Assembly (NCBI GenBank): GCA_003279445.1
Contig: QCHT01000011.1
Location: forward strand, 1 to 47,168
Origin: Prochlorococcus sp. AG-402-G10
GTDB taxonomy: Bacteria > Cyanobacteriota > Cyanobacteriia > PCC-6307 > Cyanobiaceae
Direction: 5' to 3'
Length of the DNA: 47,168 nt
The position numbers and the translations under genes were made by a program. Below, in pieces: positions 9,321 through 16,599 of this stretch (the stretch's first letter is position 1; each line of letters starts with the position of its first letter). The notes beneath the pieces were generated by a model, which was not told the origin of the DNA, did no database searches, and saw only the letters and a program-made list of their open reading frames with translations.

Positions 9321-11378
9321 TTAGGCTGTGGAAGGATTGTAGAAATCTTTTGAAACGATTAATACAAGACTTCTACTTTCTATTTTTATTTCATCTTGAT
9401 TAGAAATCTGCGTCGGGCTAATTTCTTTTTCTTTTATTAAAGAAGTGTCAATTATTTTCATCCAGCTTGATGTTGATTTTGGTAATTCGAATTCCATTGA
9501 TTGATTATATCCATTTAATCCGAGCCATATCACAGAGCCTTTTTTACCTTGGTTAATGCTATAGCTAATTGTGTGCGACCAGCTGCTCCAATCGGGAGAA
9601 TTAACTTTTATCCCATGCCATTGAATCCATAATTCTTGAGAAGTGTAAGGTAGGGAAGATTCATTAAATCGAGTAGTTTCTGGACTAAATAAATCTGATA
9701 AGTCTTTCCTGATTTGTATGATTTTCTTTAAGAAGCTTCTTAACTCATTATCACAATTATTGATGTCCCAGATCATCCATCCAAGAGATGTATCTTGACA
9801 CCAAGAGTTATTATTTCCACCTTGACTTCTGCCTACTTCATCACCCATGAGAAGCATTGGTATGCCTGGTGAAAATAATAAACTTGATAATAGATTTCTT
9901 TGCTGCCTTTTCCTAATATTATTTAAACTCTTTTTTGTACTAGGGCCTTCTACTCCATGGTTCCAACTGTTATTGTGATTTTCACCATCGCGATTATTTT
10001 CTCCATTAGAAAGATTGTGTTTATTATTAAAACTTAGTAGGTCAATTAATGTAAAGCCATCATGTGAAGTTATAAAATTAATAGATTTTGCAACAGAATT
10101 TGCATTGTCTTTATAAAGAAGTGGACTTCCTAAAAGTCTATCTTTCAAAGGCCATGTACTATTTTTATCCCCTTTCCAAAAACGTCGAAGATCATCTCTA
10201 AAGTGTCCATTCCAAGTACTTATTCTTTTGGCTGGGAAATCAGATAGCCTATACAATCCACCGCAGTCCCAAGGCTCACTTATAAGCTTTAGTTCACTTA
10301 ATAAAGGATCTGATTCAATTTCTTCGAAAATTGGTGGTGAATCAAGAGGTGCTAAATCTTTTCCCCTACTTAATGCAACTCCTAGGTCAAAACGAAATCC
10401 ATCAACACCAAGTTCGTATGACCAGCACCTCATAGATTCAAGTATTAATTGTCTTACTAACGGATGATTTGCTGCAACTGTGTTGCCGCATCCACTTACA
10501 TCTAAAAATTCTCCCTGCTCATTTTTGTGGTAGTAGACAGATTCTCCAAAACCTTTCCAACTGATTATTGGACCATTCTGATCCCCCTCAGTGGTGTGGT
10601 TGAAAACAACATCTAAAATTAATTCTATGTCATTATCATGACAGGCTTCAACAAGTTTTCTGAACTGATCTCTTGCTGAGAGAGGAGTCCCGATTGATAT
10701 ATAATTATGATGTGGGGTAAACCAATTTAATGGGCTATAACCCCAGTAATTTTCCAAGCCGAAGGGTGAGTCTGATGGATCAAATGAGAAGATAGGAAGC
10801 AATTCAATTGCTGTTATGCCAAGATCCTTTAGGTAAGGTATTTTTTCAATAAGGCCAATAAATGTTCCTTTTTGTTCATCACTTAAACCTGAAGCCGGAC
10901 TTTTTGTAAATCCGCCTACATGAAGCTCATAAATAATTGTTTTATTCCATCTATGTCTTGGACGAGGGTGATCTTGAAAGTTGAAACACTTTCTTTCTGT
11001 AACAACAGCTTTTAGGTAGGCATTCTTATTGTTGGATGAATTCCTTTGGTAGATATCCCAACCTACAATTGATCTTGCACATGGGTCTAATAATACTTTT
11101 TTGCATATAGAGCTGTTCTCTCCTATCCCACCATGATCATTAAGTCTGTATGCGTAAAAACAACCTATACTTAACCCTTCGATCTCAATATGCCAATAAT
11201 CTCCAGACTTGTTTTCATGGCTAAATTTGATTACTTCACTAGGGTTAATATCATTTTCTTCTTCAAATAATAAAATTTCCAACTCAGTTGCTGCAGGGGC
11301 AGCAACTGAGAAATTAACACCTCTCTCAGTTGCTGAGCTCCCAAGAGGGTAAGCAGTGCCAATGTTGATTTTTCGCAC
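9321..11378 (-). CDS. glgX: Glycogen debranching enzyme / isoamylase-type (GH13)
   Basis: A 685-residue enzyme that hydrolyses alpha-1,6 branch points of glycogen. The order is an N-terminal CBM48-like domain (GSSATERGVNFSVAAPAA), the GH13 barrel and a C-terminal beta domain. All four GH13 regions are visible: DVVFNH, DGFRFDLG (nucleophile Asp), ISEPWDCGG (acid Glu) and FITSHDGF (transition-state Asp). Length fits the GlgX/TreX group. It ends 12 bases beyond tRNA-Gly, on the opposite strand. Confidence 0.93.
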   Translation of the reverse strand: MRKINIGTAYPLGSSATERGVNFSVAAPAATELEILLFEEENDINPSEVIKFSHENKSGDYWHIEIEGLSIGCFYAYRLNDHGGIGENSSICKKVLLDPCARSIVGWDIYQRNSSNNKNAYLKAVVTERKCFNFQDHPRPRHRWNKTIIYELHVGGFTKSPASGLSDEQKGTFIGLIEKIPYLKDLGITAIELLPIFSFDPSDSPFGLENYWGYSPLNWFTPHHNYISIGTPLSARDQFRKLVEACHDNDIELILDVVFNHTTEGDQNGPIISWKGFGESVYYHKNEQGEFLDVSGCGNTVAANHPLVRQLILESMRCWSYELGVDGFRFDLGVALSRGKDLAPLDSPPIFEEIESDPLLSELKLISEPWDCGGLYRLSDFPAKRISTWNGHFRDDLRRFWKGDKNSTWPLKDRLLGSPLLYKDNANSVAKSINFITSHDGFTLIDLLSFNNKHNLSNGENNRDGENHNNSWNHGVEGPSTKKSLNNIRKRQQRNLLSSLLFSPGIPMLLMGDEVGRSQGGNNNSWCQDTSLGWMIWDINNCDNELRSFLKKIIQIRKDLSDLFSPETTRFNESSLPYTSQELWIQWHGIKVNSPDWSSWSHTISYSINQGKKGSVIWLGLNGYNQSMEFELPKSTSSWMKIIDTSLIKEKEISPTQISNQDEIKIESRSLVLIVSKDFYNPSTA

Positions 11379-11463
11379 TGATGATTTTTATTCTTTTACA
11401 ATGAGCATTAATTCCAAACTAATGCCATAGTCGTTTTTAGCAACTTCATGGCTCTATTTTTCA

Positions 11464-12099
11464 GTGAACTTGAGTATTTCCGTGAAGAAGGTTAGGGATT
11501 GGCTTTGGCTATTTCCATCTGAAAAGGGCTCATCACTTATGAGTTCCTGGTTCTTAAGTCTAGATAATGTACCTGTTTTAATTGATTGTCCCAAAGTCAC
11601 AGAGGAAGTTATTAATGACTTGAAGGAGCTCTCAGGAGGGATTTGCCCAAATGTTGTCTTGACCAATCGAGATGCACATCATGAGGCCTCTATCCTCAAT
11701 AGAAAGCTTGGTTGGCCTTTGATTGTTCAGGAACAAGAGGCGTACTTGTTGCCTCATGTTGAGAACTTAGTGACTTTTTCAGAAGAGCTCATCCTTTCTT
11801 CAGGAGCTCGTATTCTTTGGACCCCTGGACCAACGCCTGGCAGTTGCGTTTTACATGTACCACTACCTTGGAATGTTCTGTTCTGCGGACGTTTGTTAAC
11901 ACCAGGCTCAAATGTTCAAATTAGTCCAATACGCACTCGAAGCACTTTTCATTGGACTATGTACCAGGAAAGTTTGTTAAAGTTGCGTAATTGGCTTCCC
12001 CGAGAACAATCTCCCCTACTGGCTTCTGGGGAAAAACTCCATCTTCTGAATGATGAAAAGCTTCTGCCTTGGATTGCTTGGAAGCCTAGTGAAGAATAG
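11464..12099 (+). CDS. Degenerate metallo-beta-lactamase-fold protein
   Basis: A 211-residue protein with the MBL-fold outline: an N-terminal strand region around LDNVPVLIDCPKV, then TNRDAHHEA where active enzymes have HxHxDH, then TPGPTPGSCVLHVP where they have TPGHTPGS, and VLFCGRLL where the usual text is FxGDxL. Nearly every metal ligand is therefore replaced, so hydrolase activity is unlikely. The start is uncertain: GTG 11464 is used, with TTG 11470 and GTG 11482 as alternatives. Divergent from glgX, and followed by hup on the same strand. Confidence 0.75.
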   Translation: MNLSISVKKVRDWLWLFPSEKGSSLMSSWFLSLDNVPVLIDCPKVTEEVINDLKELSGGICPNVVLTNRDAHHEASILNRKLGWPLIVQEQEAYLLPHVENLVTFSEELILSSGARILWTPGPTPGSCVLHVPLPWNVLFCGRLLTPGSNVQISPIRTRSTFHWTMYQESLLKLRNWLPREQSPLLASGEKLHLLNDEKLLPWIAWKPSEE

Positions 12100-12258
12100 T
12101 GAATGATCCTTAAGTTTTTGGTATAAAGCTTTGCACCACCTTACTTTTCTATTGCCTCAATTGCTTTAGCTCCATACGATTAGCGGGATCGAGTGTTTGT
12201 TTGATTGGCTTTTCCAAAGTCTTTTTTCATTCACTCTCTGCTACAACACACTTTTCCA

Positions 12259-12540
12259 ATGAACAAAGCAGATTTAGTTAATTTGGTTGCAGCTCGTACT
12301 GAGCTAACTAAGACAGACGTGGCACTTGTTGTCGATGCTGCCATAGAAACAATTGTTGACTCAGTTGTGGATGATAAGAAAGTCTCCATACTTGGGTTTG
12401 GCTCTTTTGAGCCTCGTGACCGCTCAGCGCGTCAAGGACTCAATCCAAAAACTGGTGAAAAAATTGCTATTCCTGCGAAACGAGTACCTGCTTTTACAGC
12501 TGGTAAGCTTTTCAAGGATCGCGTTCAGAGCGGTAAGTAA
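12259..12540 (+). CDS. hup: DNA-binding protein HU
   Basis: A 93-residue histone-like protein that bends DNA as a dimer. It begins MNKADLVNLVAART. The signature GFGSFEPRDRSARQGLNP leads into the beta-ribbon arm with its Pro (AIPAKRVPAFTAGK). ATG 12259 is chosen over the upstream in-frame codon at 12205 because MNKA is the normal HU N-terminus. A terminator hairpin follows, so it is likely monocistronic. Confidence 0.95.
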   Translation: MNKADLVNLVAARTELTKTDVALVVDAAIETIVDSVVDDKKVSILGFGSFEPRDRSARQGLNPKTGEKIAIPAKRVPAFTAGKLFKDRVQSGK

Positions 12541-12583
12541 GGAGTCATTAAGGAATTAGTTCCTTTGAATTCTTAATCTTTTT

Positions 12584-12616
12584 AGAGACCCAGCTTTTGC
12601 TGAGTCTCTAATTTTT
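12584..12616 (+). terminator. Rho-independent-like terminator after hup
   Basis: The hairpin AGAGACCCAGC - TTTT - GCTGAGTCTCT, with one C/A mismatch, is followed by AATTTTT. It lies 43 bases after the hup stop and separates hup from the decayed gluQ. Confidence 0.8.
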
Positions 12617-12656
12617 AATGAAAGACCTTCTAGCTTTTCCTGACAAACTTATTTAA

Positions 12657-13545
12657 TCTTTTGAATGTGGAGAACACCTTAGAAAAGATGGATATAGAGG
12701 GTGTTTTGCTCCTACCCCCTCAGGTGATCTTCACCTTGGTAATCTAAGAACGGCCTTAATCGCTTGGTTAAGAGCGAGATATTTCTCTGGACAATTTATT
12801 TTGAGAATGGATGATCTTGACACATCAAGGAATAAATCAGGTTCCGTCGAAAAGATTAAAAATGATTTGCTTTGGTTAGGCCTAAATTAGGACGAACCAA
12901 TTATCTTTCAGAGTAAAAGAAAACATATCTATGATGATGTAATTGATGCTCTTAGAAATAGAAAAGTGATATACCCCTGCTCATGCAGTAGGAAGATACT
13001 CTTAAAGAAAGGTTGTTTTCTCATCGGTCTTTAATCTATTCAGGGAAATGTAGAAAACCTCATCAATCTTTACCTGCTCAAACTGGTAATGTTTCTAGCT
13101 TGAGACTGAAAGTCGGAGCTAACTTTGCCTCTCTTTGCGGAGAGATAATTTTAAGAAGATCAGATGGGATAGTTTCTTCTAGCTTTGCTACTGTTGTAGA
13201 TGAAGTGATGTTAGGAATAAATGAAGTAGTAAGAGGAGATATTTACTTGGAGAGAGGTATTCCAAAAATGCAATCTTTGATGCTTTAGGACAGAAGCCTG
13301 TGTCTTATCGCTACGTTCCTATTTTATTAAACCCATTAGGGAAAAAGCTTTCAAAGAGAAATCATGATGATTCATTATCTTTTTATCAATCTCAGGGCCT
13401 TCACCCTCCACAAGTGATCGGGAAATTAGCAGCAGGACTTAATCTTGTCAGTAATAATTCAGAGTTATCTTTATTGGAGTTGCTTTCCGAATTGAAAAAT
13501 AACAAAAGAAAGTTGTTAAATGTATTTAATAATGCAAAAGGATAA
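12657..13545 (+). pseudogene. gluQ: Decayed glutamyl-Q tRNA(Asp) synthetase
   Basis: Three reading frames together rebuild a GluQRS/YadB-type enzyme, the paralogue of GluRS that glutamylates queuosine in tRNA-Asp. Frame one has FAPTPSGDLHLGNLRTALIA (HIGH-like), RMDDLDTSR and the zinc site CSCSRK; it carries an in-frame TAG at 12888-12890 and no start codon. A frame change near 13000 leads to YSGKCR, SLRLKV, ILRRSDGI and FATVVDE. A second near 13260 leads to FDALGQKPVSYRYVPILL and KKLSKRNHDD (KMSKS-like). With a lost start, a stop and two frame changes it cannot make an active enzyme. The sequence remains easy to read, so the decay looks recent. Confidence 0.9.
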
Positions 13546-13575
13546 TATTGCTATATTCGCTCTATAAGCTGAAAA

Positions 13576-13920
13576 TTGATTAAGGATAATTCAAAGAAGT
13601 TTTTTAGCTCGGAGTCTTTACTTATCTCTGGTACTTTGCTTTGTTTAATTCAGTTATTATTCTCTCATGTTCAAGCTAGGGATTTTCAATTAGTGCTTTC
13701 TTTGTCTAATGAATGTTTCAACTCTAGAGAAAGGCAGACCTGCTTAAATGCAATAGAGCAAATTGAGGAGTTTCAATTGATTAGTGGCTCTCAAGAAAAT
13801 TACTCATGCCAAACACGACTGCTTGGCTTGGAATCAAAGTTAATAATGGTTATTCTCAATAAAAACAAAAACCGGTCTCATCTGAGTACTTTGAAGGAAG
13901 TACAGACATTTTGTGATTAA
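13576..13920 (+). CDS. Small exported or membrane-anchored hypothetical protein
   Basis: A 114-residue protein with a hydrophobic segment near residues 15-31 (LLISGTLLCLIQLLFSH) ending in VQARD, which could be a signal peptide cleaved after QA. The remainder is polar with five cysteines (NECFNSRERQTCLN, YSCQTR, TFCD), suggesting disulphides in an exported domain. The start is TTG 13576, the only candidate after an in-frame stop at 13569. I do not recognise the family. Confidence 0.55.
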   Translation: MIKDNSKKFFSSESLLISGTLLCLIQLLFSHVQARDFQLVLSLSNECFNSRERQTCLNAIEQIEEFQLISGSQENYSCQTRLLGLESKLIMVILNKNKNRSHLSTLKEVQTFCD

Positions 13921-14046
13921 TTGCATTGATTTTAATTCAAGGTTAAATGGGCTAGAGATAATCTTCAATTATTGAGTTTTACCCTTTAGTATGAATTTCA
14001 ATAGCGTTTGCTGCTAATTCTTATAGAAGAAAACTACATCAAGCAA

Positions 14047-14343
14047 ATGGGAAAGGGAAAGACACCTGCGGAAGATTCAAGCAAATCAAAAGATCCTGAA
14101 ATCTTCTTGAAGTCCTCTAAATCTAAAAAAAGAAATACAACTGACAACTCCACCTCAAGCTCTTCAGAGCGTGAGGTGCTTATTAAGGTTGGTGGGTTTG
14201 AATATAAAACTCCTACAAAGAGAACTCGTGTTTTGTTGGGTTCTCTTGTCATAGGACTAAATGTATTACTTGTTTTGGCGACTGCTCTTTATTTCTATAT
14301 TCCCGCATTTAAGGATTTTATTTATAACATTGGTAGAACTTGA
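14047..14343 (+). CDS. Small single-pass membrane protein, conserved-looking
   Basis: A 98-residue protein. The first 50 residues are Lys/Ser-rich and probably disordered, then comes EVLIKVGGFEYKTPTKRTR and a single transmembrane helix (LLGSLVIGLNVLLVLATALYFY) with a short tail. ATG 14047 (MGKGKTPAEDS) is chosen over an upstream in-frame start that would add 13 hydrophobic residues. The ordered block before the helix suggests a conserved cyanobacterial family; its function is unknown. Confidence 0.65.
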   Translation: MGKGKTPAEDSSKSKDPEIFLKSSKSKKRNTTDNSTSSSSEREVLIKVGGFEYKTPTKRTRVLLGSLVIGLNVLLVLATALYFYIPAFKDFIYNIGRT

Positions 14344-14498
14344 ACTGGATAGGGTATATAGATTCATAAGATCTGGTCATTTTATCAGATCTTATTTTCA
14401 ATCTTCCAAGTCCTTTTTCAAAATAACTGAAAACATAAATCCTTGAGTAATGTTTTATAATTGTACTAATATTGAATTGCAAGGCTTAAGTATTCATT

Positions 14499-14747
14499 AT
14501 GAATATAATTACAGCTATAAGCTGTTTGACTCTGGTTCTGATTTCAATCTTTACTACCGCTTATTTTAAGCCTGAATATGAATCAGCTTTTGAGGCAGAT
14601 CAACAGTGTCACTTTGAGATGTCAACTTTAAAAGTTGATAAGCCTAATTTAGGATGCGATCATGATACTGAAACTAGACAGTGGTTGTTGTTTGATGCTG
14701 AAAGGGGCAATCAACCAGCAGAAGTCATAAAAAGGTATAAATATTAA
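14499..14747 (+). CDS. Small secreted/anchored hypothetical protein
   Basis: An 82-residue protein starting with a hydrophobic segment (ITAISCLTLVLISIFTTAYF), followed by a polar region with two cysteines (QQCHFEMST, NLGCDHDTETRQWLLFDAERG). It reads as a signal anchor plus a small lumenal or periplasmic domain. The gene sits alone in an AT-rich stretch and is convergent with the next one, with a 10-base gap. Family not recognised. Confidence 0.55.
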   Translation: MNIITAISCLTLVLISIFTTAYFKPEYESAFEADQQCHFEMSTLKVDKPNLGCDHDTETRQWLLFDAERGNQPAEVIKRYKY

Positions 14748-14757
14748 AGACTTACCT

Positions 14758-14973
14758 TTAGTCAATAAAATTTCTAGTAATTCTTTTAAATAAAACTACT
14801 GCAATGAAAAGAGTCAGTAAACCGACTACTAGAAAAGTGCTTAATTGCCCAAATGAACCAGGCTGATAAATTTCTTCTTGTAGAAGTGGGTAATCCACAA
14901 AAGATCCGATGGTTCCCCAAATCAAGATACACACAGATACATAAATGAAACCTATCGAGTATTTCTTGTTCAT
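14758..14973 (-). CDS. Small two-helix membrane protein
   Basis: A 71-residue protein with two predicted membrane helices, near residues 7-25 (IGFIYVSVCILIWGTIGSF) and 44-63 (LSTFLVVGLLTLFIAVVLF), and a basic C-terminus KRITRNFID. It lies 64 bases downstream of hli on the same strand and could be part of that transcript. Function unknown. Confidence 0.6.
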   Translation of the reverse strand: MNKKYSIGFIYVSVCILIWGTIGSFVDYPLLQEEIYQPGSFGQLSTFLVVGLLTLFIAVVLFKRITRNFID

Positions 14974-15037
14974 GTTAATAGTCAGAAACTAATTTCTTAT
15001 AATAACTGAAAAGAAAAAAATGTTCTCCTTTGACCGA

Positions 15038-15283
15038 TTAGTTGATGCCAAAAATTGCAAGAGTGACGGGCTTCCCACCGAAAATTAATTCCGTTAACAC
15101 AAGCATTAGGAATCCAACCATCGCTGCCCTGGAATTTACTAACTCTGCATTTTTATTAAATCCAAAAACGTTCTCTACAGCTTTATCTTCGTTGTCTAGC
15201 CACTTCGCATTAGCATAGTCTGGACCTTGGATGTTTGAATCCCTTGAATTGAACTCCTCTATTCTTTCTTGATTTTCAACCAT
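15038..15283 (-). CDS. hli: High-light-inducible protein (Hli/Scp)
   Basis: An 81-residue single-helix chlorophyll-binding protein of the thylakoid membrane. The LHC-like motif is clear: AELVNSRAAMVGFLMLVLTE supplies the Glu and Asn/Arg used in pigment binding and helix pairing. The N-terminal 45 residues are polar, longer than in the shortest Hlis. Hli proteins protect photosystems under excess light, and in cyanobacteria NblS (present in this window) controls several of them. A small membrane protein gene ends nine bases upstream, so the two are probably co-transcribed. Confidence 0.92.
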   Translation of the reverse strand: MVENQERIEEFNSRDSNIQGPDYANAKWLDNEDKAVENVFGFNKNAELVNSRAAMVGFLMLVLTELIFGGKPVTLAIFGIN

Positions 15284-15292
15284 TTGTACCTG

Positions 15293-15472
15293 CTAGGAAT
15301 TATATCTATGAATCTTATTGTTTTTTTTACCTTTCAGCAATTTCTTTTTCCTTTTCTTGACCAGTTTTTTGACCCGACCCAAGTAATTATGCTTTTCTCT
15401 CATGTAAAGCATAAAGCTTAAGATTGAAAATACTGCTACAATTAGAAAGATCAATAGATAGTAGTTATTCAC
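15293..15472 (-). CDS. 59-residue membrane protein with basic tail
   Basis: Found by reading the minus strand upstream of hli. A GTG start gives an N-terminal helix (NNYYLLIFLIVAVFSILSFM) followed by a very basic cytoplasmic tail (YLGRVKKLVKKRKKKLLKGK). Its stop is nine bases before the hli ATG. The hydrophobic helix followed by a dense Lys/Arg tail and the tight spacing argue that it is a real gene. I see no strong Shine-Dalgarno and do not recognise a family. Confidence 0.6.
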   Translation of the reverse strand: MNNYYLLIFLIVAVFSILSFMLYMREKHNYLGRVKKLVKKRKKKLLKGKKNNKIHRYNS

Positions 15473-15747
15473 TTCTTATAAGAACTTCTTTGCCTATCTT
15501 ATTTCGGAAAAGAATTAAATCTCATTGAATTGATACCTCTTTAAATATTTTTAAACCAGCCTTGTTTTTTACCCTATACCTATTTAGTTTAATCCTAAGA
15601 ACTGACCTTTCTGAAATTCCAAGCCAAGCTATAGCTTAGCCAATATTTCCCTAAAAATTTTATCTTGCAATTGTTTTGTTTTATTCTTAATTACTATTGA
15701 GTTAGTCTTAAGCAGGTTAGTGTCAAGAGAGATAAGCAAAGCATGCA

Positions 15748-16098
15748 ATGTCTAAATTCATCGACTCTTCATTTCTTATACCTCTCCTACCACTATCATC
15801 CTCGTTGTTAATCGCTATTTTAGTTTTTAGCTTTAACAGAACAATGAATAGGCTATCAAAGCCTGTATCCTTTTTGCTTATAAATAGTATCCTAGCCTCA
15901 ACACTTTATTCTGTTTATTTGTTTTATAAACATGTTAATGGAAAAGTTGATATACAGCCTTTTGTATTATTTAACTCTGACTTTCTAATTAGCTTCAGAT
16001 TAGATGGACCATCAGAAATACTGCTAATTATTAGTGGCATAATAGCATTGGCAATAATGCTATTATCCTATATTAAGTTGCCTAGAAATAAAGGGTAA
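15748..16098 (+). CDS. NdhF-like N-terminal fragment (possibly truncated)
   Basis: A 116-residue membrane protein that resembles only the first part of NDH-1 subunit NdhF: FLIPLLPLSSSLLIAILV (helix 1), SFNRTMNRLSKPVSFLLI (helix 2), then DFLISFRLDGPSEILLIISGI and a last helix ending LSYIKLPRNKG. Full-length NdhF is over 600 residues. The antiporter-like core that carries protons is absent. The stop falls where the frame meets the 3' end of lpxC on the other strand, in a 31-base overlap. It may be the remnant of a deleted ndhF paralogue, or a small protein of its own family. Confidence 0.6.
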   Translation: MSKFIDSSFLIPLLPLSSSLLIAILVFSFNRTMNRLSKPVSFLLINSILASTLYSVYLFYKHVNGKVDIQPFVLFNSDFLISFRLDGPSEILLIISGIIALAIMLLSYIKLPRNKG

Positions 16099-16598
16099 GG
16101 GAAATCAATCATACCAATCAAATAACAACTATCAGATGGTATGACTGTTATTAGACTAGAGCCTTTATGAATTACCAAAGGCTTTTTAACAACTGGCGAA
16201 CGATTTTTAAAAGTATCCAAATGAAAAATTCCCACTTCTTCTATCGCCTCAACCCATCCAATTGACGACCCATCTAAAAGCGGGATTTCATTACCTGAAA
16301 CCACAATGTGAACATGGGTCAAACCACATCCAGCAATAGCTGCCAAAAGATGTTCAACAGTTGACAGATTGTGCTTTCCTAAAACAAGTGTTGTACATAG
16401 TTGACTATTTACTACTTGAGCTGGATTAAGACGTATAGGGGGATCAGATCTATTCGCCCAAGATATGTAGAAGCCAACTTTTTCAAACGGGCGAAGAATT
16501 ACCTCTGATTCTTCCCCGCTATGCAAACAAATACCCTTGCGAGTTACAACTCCTCCCAAGGTCCAACAATCATCGTAATTGTCAGGCAACCACTCCAC
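16068..16598 (-). pseudogene. lpxC: UDP-3-O-acyl-N-acetylglucosamine deacetylase, C-terminal half missing
   Basis: LpxC removes the acetyl group in the committed step of lipid A synthesis. This ORF has 176 codons from GTG 16598, against about 275-305 normally. Domain I is good (TRKGICLHSGEESEV, LSTVEHLLAAIAGCGLTHVHI with the zinc-ligand His and its Glu, LLDGSSIGWVEAIE). Domain II begins, reaches IDFPYP, then turns into LFLGNLI and stops. The later HxxxD zinc ligands and the catalytic His are missing, so activity should be lost. The end overlaps the NdhF-like fragment. It directly follows bamA. Start: GTG just after the bamA stop; in-frame TTG codons upstream are possible. Confidence 0.8.
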
Positions 16599-16599
16599 A

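Noticed and set aside
11447..11494. ATG with a 15-codon frame (MALFFSELEYFREEG) before the MBL-fold gene
   Set aside because: Out of frame with the MBL gene, no ribosome site, and too short to support.
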